From the NCBI GenBank assembly GCA_030651575.1, contig JAUSFB010000038.1:1-46432 (forward strand): DNA of 46,432 bases. Direction: 5' to 3'. Every line of letters starts with the position of its first letter. The first letter of the stretch is position 1. Positions 28,821-37,330 of this stretch are shown in pieces. The position numbers and the translations under genes were made by a program. The DNA is from Phaeospirillum sp. (lineage in GTDB: Bacteria > Pseudomonadota > Alphaproteobacteria > Rhodospirillales > Magnetospirillaceae). Below the pieces are notes generated by a model. The model had not been told where the DNA came from. It did not search any database and saw nothing but the letters and a program-made list of their open reading frames with translations.

Positions 28821-31511
28821 TCAGACCAGCTTGGGAAGCGCCACCAGGAAGGTGCTTCCCGCCCCTTTTTCCGACTCCACCCAAATCCGGCCGCCGTTGT
28901 TCTCGCAGATCTTGCGGCAGACCGCGAGACCGATGCCGTTGCCTTCATACTGCTCCTGAGACACCAGCCGCTGAAAGACGACGAACAGGCGTTGATGGTC
29001 CTCGGGGGCGATCCCGATGCCGTTATCCGAGACGGCGATGATCCATTCGCGCGCCATGTCGACGCATTCCAGCGTCACGCTGGGGCGCCGGTCCGGGGCT
29101 CGGAACTTGATGGCGTTGCCGATCAGATTCTGGAACAGGCGGACCAGCTCCGACTCGAAGCCAAAGACCTGCGGCAGCCCCGATGGAATCACCACCTCGG
29201 CCCCGGATTCGGCGATGGCCGCCCCCAGATTGTCCACGGCCTGACCGAGAATACCGGCCAGCGACACCACCTCTCCGGCCTGACCATGGCAACCGAGCCT
29301 GGAATATTCCAGCAGATCGATGATCATGCGGTCCATCCGCTTGGCGCCATCGACGGCAAAACCGATGAACTGCCGCTCGTCCTCGTCCAGCCGCTCCTTC
29401 AGCCGACGTTCCAGCAGCATCAGGTAGCTGCTGACCATCCGCAGCGGCTGGCGCAGATCGTGGGAGGCCACATAGGCGAACCGCTCCAATTCGGCGTTGG
29501 AACGCTTGATATCCAGTTCCAGCGCCTTGCGTTCGGTCACATCCTCGGCCGCCCATACGACGCCCAGCTCGGGCGCCTTCTCGTCGACCATATGCGCCAC
29601 GGCCCGCACCCAGACATCCGAGCCGTCGCCGCGTTTCATCAGCAATTCGCTTTCGAACACCTGGCCTTGCTCGATCATTGGATAGGCACGATGGCCGATC
29701 TCCTCGTACTGCTCGGAATCGGCATAAAGCACGGTGGTGGGCTGGCCGATCAGGCCGTCGGCGTCGCGGCCAAAGACCCGGCCAAACGCTTCATTGGCCT
29801 CGATAATCCGCCGGTCCTGATCGACGATGGCGATGCCGATGGGGGTATTGCCCAGAACCGCCCGCTGCCGGGCCAGCAGTTCCTGCATTTCCCGCTCGGC
29901 CCGCCGACGCTCGACGATATCGTGGAATACCACCACGGCGCCGACAATCGAATTCCCGGCCATCTGCGGCGAGACCACGTATTCGACCGGAGTCCGAATA
30001 CCATCGGCCATTTGAAAGAACTCGTCGGTCACCCGCCGGGTCCGGCCGTCCCTCATGGTCGCGCGGATGAAACACATGCCGTCGTGACAGGGGCTGCCAT
30101 CGGCAAGGCGGTGTCCCACCGCCTCGGCCGTCTTGCGCCCCAGCAACGCCTGAACCGAGGAAAAGCCGAACACCCGGGCGACGGTCTGATTGGCGAAACT
30201 GATCCGCCCGTCGCCGTCGATTCCAAAAATCCCCTCGCCCGCCGTTTCCAGCACCAGACCCAGACGGGTGGTGGTCGCCCGCAATTCGGTCTCGACCCTC
30301 CGGCGCTCGATCAGGCTGTCATGCAGCGCAACCATCGCTTCCTGCATCTGGCCGATTTCATCGGAGCGTTCCTGCCGCCGCGGCTCGAAGGCGGCATCGC
30401 CGGCGGCCAGGGCCGCCAAACGGCATTGAACCCGATACAGCGGCGTCAGCAACCGGCCGATAGTGACCAGCACAGTTCCAACTCCCAAGCTGATGGCAAG
30501 GGCGCCCGACGCCAGATTGTAGACCATCGCCATCCGCGTCTGCTCAAGATTGGCCTGGGCATAGACGAGGGTCTCCGCAGTCGCGGCCGACATCAGGGCG
30601 GCGATGGAATCGAGGGCGGGAACCGAGGCGCCGGTAAACGCCTTGATCGATAGCGGCAAAGGTTGGCCTCCCGTTAACGCGGCGATGGCCTGATCCTCCA
30701 GCGGCCGGAACTTGCCGAAAAACTCCCGGCCCACCGTCTCCAGCGCCGCTGTCAGCGCAATGCTGTCGGTCAGCGCGACCTCGCGGCGCAACGCGGACCA
30801 ACTGGCGGCGCCCTGCCCCCGCAATTGCATGATCTCGACCAGAGTGGCGCGACTCATGGCGTTGCCGGCCACCATAGTGGCGGCGATCCGAGACGACTCC
30901 ACCCCCAGGGCGTCGCGCAGTTCGAAGGCCATCCCCTTAACCCGGCTGAGAATGCGGAATTCCGGCGTGAAACGGTCGCGCCGCAGGGCAACGGCGGAGG
31001 CCAACCCGGCTATGTCCTTCAACAGACCGGACGTGGTGGAAAACCACCGATCGGCCAGGGTCGGATCCCGGGCGGCCAACGGATGGGAGACGGCGGCGTC
31101 GATCTCGGCCCGCAGCCCGATCAGCCGGGCATAGCCGCTGCGAACCGCCCCGCCCTGCTGTTCGAGGCCGGCGGGAATCCGGCGCAGGGCCTCGTCCATA
31201 TTACTGGCGGCGGCATTCCGCCGCTGGTCGAGAAAGACCCGGTTGTCGCCACTGATTGGATCGGGACCACGGAGAACAACATTCGTCCGTCCCCGCTCGA
31301 ACGCCAGATTCTGCGCCGATTGAAGCAGGCGATCGACCATGTCGTTGGTCTCGATCACCTTGAGGGCGTTGACATAGCCATCCCAGGCCGCCATGCACTG
31401 ACGAACGGCCTGGGCCGAAACGATCGCGACCAGGGCGACCACCAGAGCGGTCACCACCCGCCGGATCGAATAAGACCGACCGCCACCCGCAGGAGAACCA
31501 TGGCCCGCCAT
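28821..31511 (-). CDS. Membrane sensor histidine kinase with two PAS domains
   Basis: About 896 residues from ATG 31511, preceded by GGAGG; the frame reaches 31559. Order: helix (VVTALVVALVAIVSAQAV), a long helical extracytoplasmic domain (about 40-335) with LAFERGRTNVVLRG that resembles nitrate/nitrite-sensing (NIT) domains, a second helix (YNLASGALAISLGVGTVLVTI), HAMP, PAS (about 425-540), PAS (about 555-670), then HisKA with ASHDLRQPLRMVSSY (His near 684) and an ATPase domain with NLIGNAIKF, DNGIGI and NGIGLAVCRKI. The kinase core is of the bacteriophytochrome-like DLRQPLR group. No receiver is fused. The NIT assignment is tentative. Confidence 0.9.
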   Translation of the reverse strand: MAGHGSPAGGGRSYSIRRVVTALVVALVAIVSAQAVRQCMAAWDGYVNALKVIETNDMVDRLLQSAQNLAFERGRTNVVLRGPDPISGDNRVFLDQRRNAAASNMDEALRRIPAGLEQQGGAVRSGYARLIGLRAEIDAAVSHPLAARDPTLADRWFSTTSGLLKDIAGLASAVALRRDRFTPEFRILSRVKGMAFELRDALGVESSRIAATMVAGNAMSRATLVEIMQLRGQGAASWSALRREVALTDSIALTAALETVGREFFGKFRPLEDQAIAALTGGQPLPLSIKAFTGASVPALDSIAALMSAATAETLVYAQANLEQTRMAMVYNLASGALAISLGVGTVLVTIGRLLTPLYRVQCRLAALAAGDAAFEPRRQERSDEIGQMQEAMVALHDSLIERRRVETELRATTTRLGLVLETAGEGIFGIDGDGRISFANQTVARVFGFSSVQALLGRKTAEAVGHRLADGSPCHDGMCFIRATMRDGRTRRVTDEFFQMADGIRTPVEYVVSPQMAGNSIVGAVVVFHDIVERRRAEREMQELLARQRAVLGNTPIGIAIVDQDRRIIEANEAFGRVFGRDADGLIGQPTTVLYADSEQYEEIGHRAYPMIEQGQVFESELLMKRGDGSDVWVRAVAHMVDEKAPELGVVWAAEDVTERKALELDIKRSNAELERFAYVASHDLRQPLRMVSSYLMLLERRLKERLDEDERQFIGFAVDGAKRMDRMIIDLLEYSRLGCHGQAGEVVSLAGILGQAVDNLGAAIAESGAEVVIPSGLPQVFGFESELVRLFQNLIGNAIKFRAPDRRPSVTLECVDMAREWIIAVSDNGIGIAPEDHQRLFVVFQRLVSQEQYEGNGIGLAVCRKICENNGGRIWVESEKGAGSTFLVALPKLV

Positions 31512-31707
31512 TACGCCTCCACTTCCCTGGCAATGCCGCCGGCTGAACCTGCGGCACATACTTTAGGACATGCTACTCCCTCTGAATCCATTGGAACAGA
31601 GGCCAACCGCGCCGTTCGGCATAACAGCCACCCCAAAATCGGGCATCAGGATCAACTCCGTCGGGGGATATGCTGAACGGCGGCTGAACTGGTCGGGGGG
31701 CTCTGTA

Positions 31708-32316
31708 ATGCGTGACCGGATTTACCTGCTTGCCGTCATGGCGATCGCCCTGGGGAGTGGCCCGGCCGCCGCCCAGGATGCCTCGCTGCCGGCGGTGACC
31801 ATATTCGATTCCATCTGCCTGCAATGTCACGAGGGCGAGTGCAGCGGCCGGCTGGCCCTGCGTACCGAAAACAACCCCGCCGCCGTGAGCGGCCATGTCA
31901 AAGGCTATGCTGGCGCGCAATCCGATGGCGTCGTCGCCGAGTTAAAGGCCCTGCTGGGTCGGGTCAAGACCGAATGCGCCCTGCCGCCGCCGCCGGTGGC
32001 GCTTCCCGCCGACGGACAGTGGACGCCGGCCCTGCTGGAGTCCCTGACGGTGGCGGATCGCCTGCGGATGTTCGTCCCGCTCGGTCCCTTAAGCAAGCAA
32101 GCCCAGCGGCTGACGATCCAGGCGGATCAGGCCGACCGCGTCCGTATCCAGATCATCGCCCAGACCTTCGACATCGTCGTGGACGAGGACATGGCGATCG
32201 GCCCCGAACGCCGCGACCGGCCATGGGCAGTGGACGAAGCCGGACTTCACTTCCTGCGGATCATCTCCAAGTCACCGCTTGGGCGGCTGTCCATCCGCAA
32301 CGACGCCGTGCGGTAA
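31708..32316 (+). CDS. Exported protein with one c-type heme motif, function unknown
   Basis: 202 residues from ATG 31708, with a signal peptide (IYLLAVMAIALGSGPAAAQ). A single CLQCH (residues about 37-41) follows IFDSI, then a cytochrome-like stretch (SGHVKGYAGAQSDGVVAELKALLGRV). The C-terminal half (about 105-202) is not cytochrome-like and begins WTPALLESLTVADRLRMFVPLG. No Met ligand is obvious in the expected place. It converges on the heme-chemoreceptor gene with a 16-base gap. I do not recognise the family. Confidence 0.72.
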   Translation: MRDRIYLLAVMAIALGSGPAAAQDASLPAVTIFDSICLQCHEGECSGRLALRTENNPAAVSGHVKGYAGAQSDGVVAELKALLGRVKTECALPPPPVALPADGQWTPALLESLTVADRLRMFVPLGPLSKQAQRLTIQADQADRVRIQIIAQTFDIVVDEDMAIGPERRDRPWAVDEAGLHFLRIISKSPLGRLSIRNDAVR

Positions 32317-32332
32317 AGGCCCCGCCTACCGC

Positions 32333-34042
32333 CTACCCCCTTACCGAATGCAGGAACTGTTCGGCCTCATCGTTGAGCTCCTTGACCACGGAGGTCAGGG
32401 TCTTGGCGCTCCAGATCACCCGGATGGTGCCGGCGCAAGCCATGGCCGAGGCCTTGGACAAGTGGGTGACGCTGCGCGATACCTCCCCGGCCTGGCGCGC
32501 GACCTCGTCGATATTGCTGGCGATGTCGCGGGTGGTGGCTTCTTGCTCCTGCACCGCGCTGGCGATGGCGCCAGAGATGTTGTCGATGGTGCGCATGGTC
32601 TCAACCACGCCCTCGATGCTGGTGGTCATTTCCCGGGTCGAGTTCTGCACGGCGGCGACCTGGAGCGAAATCTCCTCGGTCGCCTTGGCGGTCTGATTGG
32701 CCAGATGCTTGACCTCGTTGGCGACCACGGCGAAGCCCTTGCCGGCCTCGCCGGCCCGCGCCGCCTCGATGGTTGCGTTCAGCGCCAACAGATTGGTCTG
32801 AGCCGCGATATCGTTGATCAGGCTGACCACGTTGCCGATGGCCTGAACCGCCGAGGACAGCTCGACCATCTGCCCGGCGGTGGTGTTGACGTCGTCCACC
32901 GCCTTTTGGGCGATCTGGCTGGAATGGCTGACCTGTTGGGCGATCTCGTTGACCGACAGGGCCAGCTGGCGCGTCGCCTCGGACACGGCGGCGGCGCGTT
33001 CGGTGGTGATTTCGGCCGCCTCGCCGACCTCCAGCGACCGTCCACCACTCTTTTCCGAACGGTTCGCCATGGAATTGGCGGTGTTGTGGATTCCCGAGGT
33101 GGAGGCCCCCACCTGGGCGACCTTGGCCTTGACCGTCGCTTCGAAGTGATCGGCCATCTCGCGCATGGCCCGAGCCCGTTCGGCGGCGGAGCGCAGACGC
33201 CCCTCCTCCTGGCTGGCGCGCAGCCCCTCGGCTTCGAGCATGTGTTCCTTGAACACCTGGACGGTGCGGGCCATGTCGCCGACCTCGTCCTTCCGATCGA
33301 CCGCCTCGATCATGACCGAGGTGTCGCCGTCGGCCAAACGCCCCATCAGCGTGGTCATACGGCCGATGGGCCGCGTGATCACACGGGTCAGGATCGAGCG
33401 GACCCCGAACACGGAAAGGACGGTGGCGGCGATCCCAAAGCCGATCAGCCCGATCAGAACCTTGTGCAGCTCGGCCTTTTCCTGGGCGGAAGACAGCGAG
33501 CTGGACAGCACGGCGATGACCTCGCCATCCCCCATCCCCATGCCGCCGTGGCAGGCATGACAGACCTCGTCCTTGGCGCCGTCGGTGACGCCCAGCACGA
33601 TGGGCATGGCGTAGCGGTAGGAGCCATCGACCATGCGGCCCACTGGCTTGCCGGTCGCCATGGCCTCGCGATCGACCTCGTCCTGGGCCGGCTTGGCGGC
33701 GCGTTCCGGCTCGACCTCCTTCATATGGGCGGCGACCTTCGGCCCCCAGGCGCTCCAGACCTTGCCGGCGTAATGAACGTTGCGGCTGTCGAACCACTTG
33801 TTGAAGACCTTGATGCCGATATTGTCGGCATCCTCCGGGCGGGTCGCCATGACGTTGACGATCAGGGCGTGCAGCGACGTCATCTCGTTGACGCTCAGTT
33901 CATGAAGCTTGCGCTCCATGGCCTGCTCCTCGAAACGGGCGATGAATACCACGATCAGGGACGCCATCAAGATGACGCCCACCCCGACGACGATCATGAA
34001 CCGCTGCCGCAATCGCAAACTCTGCCAGACGCCATTGGACAT
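32333..34042 (-). CDS. Methyl-accepting chemotaxis protein with a periplasmic c-type heme motif
   Basis: 569 residues from ATG 34042, which has GGGAGGGGG upstream (a TTG one codon earlier is possible). Helix 1 (FMIVVGVGVILMASLIVVFIA), then a periplasmic domain (about 38-190) of the DUF3365/Tll0287-like type holding CHACH at 161-165, helix 2 (LIGLIGFGIAATVLSVFGV), HAMP with RPIGRMTTLMGRLADGD, and a cytoplasmic signalling domain with the hairpin tip NLLALNATIEAARAGEAGKGFAVVANEVK. Heme-containing members of this sensor class respond to redox state or diatomic gases. The last gene of a same-strand set with the STAS, ATPase and PP2C genes upstream. Confidence 0.92.
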   Translation of the reverse strand: MSNGVWQSLRLRQRFMIVVGVGVILMASLIVVFIARFEEQAMERKLHELSVNEMTSLHALIVNVMATRPEDADNIGIKVFNKWFDSRNVHYAGKVWSAWGPKVAAHMKEVEPERAAKPAQDEVDREAMATGKPVGRMVDGSYRYAMPIVLGVTDGAKDEVCHACHGGMGMGDGEVIAVLSSSLSSAQEKAELHKVLIGLIGFGIAATVLSVFGVRSILTRVITRPIGRMTTLMGRLADGDTSVMIEAVDRKDEVGDMARTVQVFKEHMLEAEGLRASQEEGRLRSAAERARAMREMADHFEATVKAKVAQVGASTSGIHNTANSMANRSEKSGGRSLEVGEAAEITTERAAAVSEATRQLALSVNEIAQQVSHSSQIAQKAVDDVNTTAGQMVELSSAVQAIGNVVSLINDIAAQTNLLALNATIEAARAGEAGKGFAVVANEVKHLANQTAKATEEISLQVAAVQNSTREMTTSIEGVVETMRTIDNISGAIASAVQEQEATTRDIASNIDEVARQAGEVSRSVTHLSKASAMACAGTIRVIWSAKTLTSVVKELNDEAEQFLHSVRG

Positions 34043-34069
34043 CAAAATTCCCCCTCCCGGACTCGGACC

Positions 34070-34375
34070 CTAACGCTGAATATCGAAGGTCTTGTGCGCC
34101 TCGGTCAATTCGAGCATGCGATAGACATTGTCGCGCGGATGGGAGAGCGTGATATCCGATCCCGCTTCCGCCATGTCCTCGCGGGCAATATAGAGCAAGC
34201 CCAATCCCACCGAGTCGATATGACTCAGCCCTGACATCTCGAAGAATATCTTTTTTCCCTTATATGTACAAAGCTGGGTCAAAAGTCCCTGAAAGTCCTC
34301 GTTCGCGGCAAAGTTCAACTGGCCTTCCAGCGACACATGGACGTTAACCCCATCCTCTTTGACTCGAAACTGCAT
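34070..34375 (-). CDS. STAS-domain anti-anti-sigma-type protein
   Basis: 101 residues from ATG 34375, preceded by GAGGAG; the frame extends upstream to 34420 without family similarity. A single STAS domain (VHVSLEGQLNFAANEDFQGLL; KIFFEMSGLSHIDSVGLGLLYIARE). The Ser of HIDSVGLG is at the usual phosphorylation position. Such proteins, when dephosphorylated, bind and neutralise an anti-sigma or related kinase. It lies between the ATPase gene and the chemoreceptor gene, all on the same strand. Confidence 0.88.
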   Translation of the reverse strand: MQFRVKEDGVNVHVSLEGQLNFAANEDFQGLLTQLCTYKGKKIFFEMSGLSHIDSVGLGLLYIAREDMAEAGSDITLSHPRDNVYRMLELTEAHKTFDIQR

Positions 34376-34439
34376 GGTGCAACTCTCCTCGTATTGGTCA
34401 TCGGCCCCATCCGAATCCACACTCGAACCAAAGCCTAGC

Positions 34440-35204
34440 TCAGCGGGCGAACGTCATCACCAATGTTCGTCCCTCATCCTCCCCCAGGACCGACGCGCAA
34501 ATCTTCCGGATCAATCCCAGGCCGCGTCCACTTTTCGCATCGGACTGGACGTCGCGGGACAGCTTGCCGGCCAGATCAAAGCCATGGCCCTGGTCAGAAA
34601 CCGTGATGGTCAGAAAATCCGCCCCCCGCGCCATGACATTGACTTCCACCCGCCGGCGCGACAGCACTGGATCGGCCAATCGCTCGTGCAAGACGTGCCG
34701 GAAGTGTTCAAACCCCTTGGATGTGGCCCGCAGGTGGTTGGGAATGCCAAGATTGCCGTGAATGACGGCATTACCGATCGCCTCGCCCATGCAGATATCG
34801 ATCTGATCGGCGACCTTGCCGGCCGGAAGATTCATGCTGTGGCGGATGCCTTCGCTCAACAGTTCCATGGTGTTCAGCGCATAGGCTTGTCCGGTCAGCA
34901 GCGACAGGCACAGCCCCCCGGCCCGCACCGTCTCGAAGCAGCGCAGCCCCACCCCCAGCACCCCCTCGTCGCCCAGTTCGACAAAGCCGCTAAACGGTGG
35001 CGTCATCCCCCGGCGCACTAAGCCGGCACTGGACGCCCCCGCCAGGATGCAGCCATCGGCTCCATCACAGCGCCCATCCGGTAACAGGGCGACACGAAGC
35101 CCCAGGGCGGCGCACTGCCCAGCCAGATCCTCCGAGATGACGCCGTCACCGACCAGCATCGTCACCGTCGCCATGGGCTGATGGGGCACGCTGATATTCA
35201 TCAT
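34440..35204 (-). CDS. Anti-sigma-type serine kinase (GHKL ATPase) with an N-terminal extension
   Basis: 254 residues. The C-terminal domain (about 110-254) is a SpoIIAB/RsbW-like ATPase: N-box GEAIGNAVIHGNLG, G1 VSDQGHGFD, G2 SGRGLGLIRKI. The first 100 residues are receiver-like in length but hold no clear acceptor (VTMLVGDGVISEDLAGQ; GFVELGDEGVLGVGLRC), so their role is open. The ATG overlaps the PP2C gene stop (ATGA at 35201-35204), which sets the start. It probably phosphorylates the neighbouring STAS protein. No sigma factor lies nearby, so the final target is unknown. Confidence 0.87.
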   Translation of the reverse strand: MMNISVPHQPMATVTMLVGDGVISEDLAGQCAALGLRVALLPDGRCDGADGCILAGASSAGLVRRGMTPPFSGFVELGDEGVLGVGLRCFETVRAGGLCLSLLTGQAYALNTMELLSEGIRHSMNLPAGKVADQIDICMGEAIGNAVIHGNLGIPNHLRATSKGFEHFRHVLHERLADPVLSRRRVEVNVMARGADFLTITVSDQGHGFDLAGKLSRDVQSDAKSGRGLGLIRKICASVLGEDEGRTLVMTFAR

Positions 35205-36523
35205 AGCGACGGCCCCAGCCGCCGGATGCAGACGGCGGTCAGATCATCTTCCAACGGCATCCGCACCCGGCTGTACAGCCCCTCGATCAGGTGATCGACC
35301 GCCAGCCTGCCATCCTGGGCCAGCAGCTCCCGCACCAGTTCGGCCAGTCCGGACTCGCCGAACAGCTCGTCATCGGGTTGGGGGGCGTCGGTGATGGCGT
35401 CGGAATACATCAGCAGGCTGGTGCCCGGCGGGAACGGCATCCGGTGGTCGGTATAGTCCGGGGTCCTGCTGAGGCCAAGCGGAATACCGCGCGTTTCGAG
35501 AAAATGGAACCCGCCATCCGTCAGCAGCAAGGGGGCCGGCGCGCCCGCCGAAGCCCATTCGACCTCCCCCCGCTCGCAATCCACCGTGCAAAAGAACATG
35601 GTGGCGAACTGGCCGCGTCCCAACAGCCCGCGCAACGCCGAACCCAGAACCCGCAGCGTCTCGGCCGGTCCCCGCCGAGGATCCCAGTGATCGCTGATCA
35701 GGGCGTGCAGACGGAACACATTGAGGGCGGCGCCGATGCCGTGGCCGGTGAAATCAAAACTGTAGAAGCTCATGCGGCCGCCGCCGCAATCAAGACATCC
35801 CCAAAGATCGCCGCCGATGCCCGATGACGGCTCGAAGAACGACTCCACCTCCAGCCCCAGTTCGGCCAGCCGGTGATCGACGCGTTCCGGCCGGGGCAGC
35901 AGGTCGAACTGCATGGCCCGAGCCGCCGCGACCTCCTCGATCAGGTGGCGCTGCTGCTCGGCGATGCGCTCGATCAGCTCCTGGCGCTCGATCTGGCCGG
36001 CCATGCGGGTGATAGCGTAACGGATGGCGCGGCCCACGGTTTTTTCAGGGTCATCGCTCTTGATCAGGTAGTCCTGCGCCCCGGCCTCCAGGGCATAGCT
36101 GGCGAAGCGCGGATCGTCCATTCCGGTCATGATCACGATGGGGGTCTTCGACGCCACTTCTTGCATCCGCGACACGGTCGTGATCCCCGACGAATCGGGT
36201 AAGCTGAGATCCAGCAGCACCACATCGGTCTCTACGCCGCTCCGCACATGCTCGATAGCGGCGGCCAGGGTCACCACATGGGTCACCTGGAAAACCGGGG
36301 ACGACGACATCCGCAGCGCGAACTCCACCAGCTTGGCATCTCCCGGCTCATCCTCCACCAACAAAACCCGCAGGGTCTCCTTGTTGGGACGCCCCACCAT
36401 CAACTGCGGCAGGAACGAAGCCTGCTGCATGATCTGATCCGTCCGCCACCCACCGGATCGGCTGGGCAACTTGATCAGGCGCCCCCCGGCTTGCTCGCTC
36501 GGACGTTCGTCTAAGTTCGTCAT
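35201..36523 (-). CDS. Response regulator with PP2C-type (SpoIIE/RsbU-like) phosphatase output
   Basis: 440 residues from ATG 36523; the frame is open to 36565. A receiver (about 50-175) with LVEDEPGD, the acceptor Asp in VVLLDLSLPDSSG, MTGMDD and YLIKSDD, a helical linker (about 180-225), then a PP2C phosphatase (about 230-438) with GIGGDLWG, FDFTGHGIGAALN and the late DAPQPDDELFG. Receivers of this LPDSSG type often pair with DLRQPLR kinases. The usual job is to dephosphorylate the STAS protein when the receiver is phosphorylated. First gene of the PP2C-ATPase-STAS-chemoreceptor set. Confidence 0.92.
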   Translation of the reverse strand: MTNLDERPSEQAGGRLIKLPSRSGGWRTDQIMQQASFLPQLMVGRPNKETLRVLLVEDEPGDAKLVEFALRMSSSPVFQVTHVVTLAAAIEHVRSGVETDVVLLDLSLPDSSGITTVSRMQEVASKTPIVIMTGMDDPRFASYALEAGAQDYLIKSDDPEKTVGRAIRYAITRMAGQIERQELIERIAEQQRHLIEEVAAARAMQFDLLPRPERVDHRLAELGLEVESFFEPSSGIGGDLWGCLDCGGGRMSFYSFDFTGHGIGAALNVFRLHALISDHWDPRRGPAETLRVLGSALRGLLGRGQFATMFFCTVDCERGEVEWASAGAPAPLLLTDGGFHFLETRGIPLGLSRTPDYTDHRMPFPPGTSLLMYSDAITDAPQPDDELFGESGLAELVRELLAQDGRLAVDHLIEGLYSRVRMPLEDDLTAVCIRRLGPSL

Positions 36524-36667
36524 CGCACACCCCCCACCGCACCCCGGTGCCTCATGCTTTAGCATTAGACGCCCTACCTTAACGCATAGGAGTGACCATT
36601 TTTCGCTCCGAACATCAACGCATTGTAAATGCGCGGCGAACGGGAAAATACGGTATCCCGCCCCTCC

Positions 36668-37087
36668 TCAGTTCTCGACCCCACCGGGGATGTCGAGCTG
36701 GCCGCCATCGGTCAGGTGAAGGTCGCGCTCGTTGACCAGGCAGGCCTTCTCGGCGACCCGGCGGCCGCCCAACGGCTCAACCACCGCCTGGACCATGCAG
36801 GACTGACTACAGGCCTCGGCGCAGACCAGCAGCATATTCTGCCACTGTTCGGTCGCGCCAAGATCCACATAGCCCTTCATGGCCTTGACCTCCGCCTCCG
36901 TGTACAGGCCGCCCAGGGCCTTGCCATAGTCGGCCCGTATCCGGTCGGGCGAGATGTCCGAACAGCCACAATTGGCCACCAGTCCCATGAAGCGGCCCAT
37001 GCGGGAAAAGTACGCCGGCTGATCCGGCGGCGGCAGGATGCAGCCGGCCAGCAGCGGCAGCAGGACAAAGGCGGCAACGACTCTCAT
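36668..37087 (-). CDS. Putative lipoprotein, function unknown
   Basis: 139 residues from ATG 37087 (frame open to 37126). MRVVAAFVLLPLLAGC is a lipoprotein signal with LAGC and Cys16 as the predicted lipidated residue. The mature part has five or so Cys (NCGCSD; VCAEACSQSC; KAC), suggesting disulphides, and the helical GKALGGLYTEAEVKAMKGYVD. No family is recognised. It is divergent from the kinase gene at 37331. Confidence 0.7.
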   Translation of the reverse strand: MRVVAAFVLLPLLAGCILPPPDQPAYFSRMGRFMGLVANCGCSDISPDRIRADYGKALGGLYTEAEVKAMKGYVDLGATEQWQNMLLVCAEACSQSCMVQAVVEPLGGRRVAEKACLVNERDLHLTDGGQLDIPGGVEN

Positions 37088-37200
37088 GAAAGCCTCACAT
37101 GCGAAGGGCGGCCCCGACGCCGCCACGATAGTCCCAAACGCATATTTCCGCCATCTGGGTGGCCTATGTAAATATGGATGTCTGAGGCACCATCAAGAAA

Positions 37201-37212
37201 CGTGAATTCACG
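37201..37212. promoter_or_regulatory. Perfect 12-base palindrome upstream of the 37331 kinase gene
   Basis: CGTGAATTCACG is a perfect dyad in the divergent gap, 119 bases before the chosen kinase start codon and 114 bases upstream of the lipoprotein start. It could be an operator. Nothing else supports this, and a palindrome of this length can occur by chance. Confidence 0.3.
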
Positions 37213-37330
37213 GATCAAGCCGATTATACTTCCAGATCGTCCTCAGGTTGCCACGGTGTCCACCACGATACCTTCGGAACGGGGAAGGACGAAATACCGG
37301 ATGCGCGGCAATAATAATGATAGAGGGACA

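Noticed and set aside
28788-30653. 621-codon plus-strand open frame opposite the sensor kinase
   Set aside because: Shadow of the kinase reading frame; no recognisable domain.
32333-36523. A general stress response (PhyR-NepR-EcfG) locus
   Set aside because: The genes are of the RsbU/RsbW/RsbV kind. No PhyR-type sigma-like receiver, NepR or ECF sigma gene is visible here.
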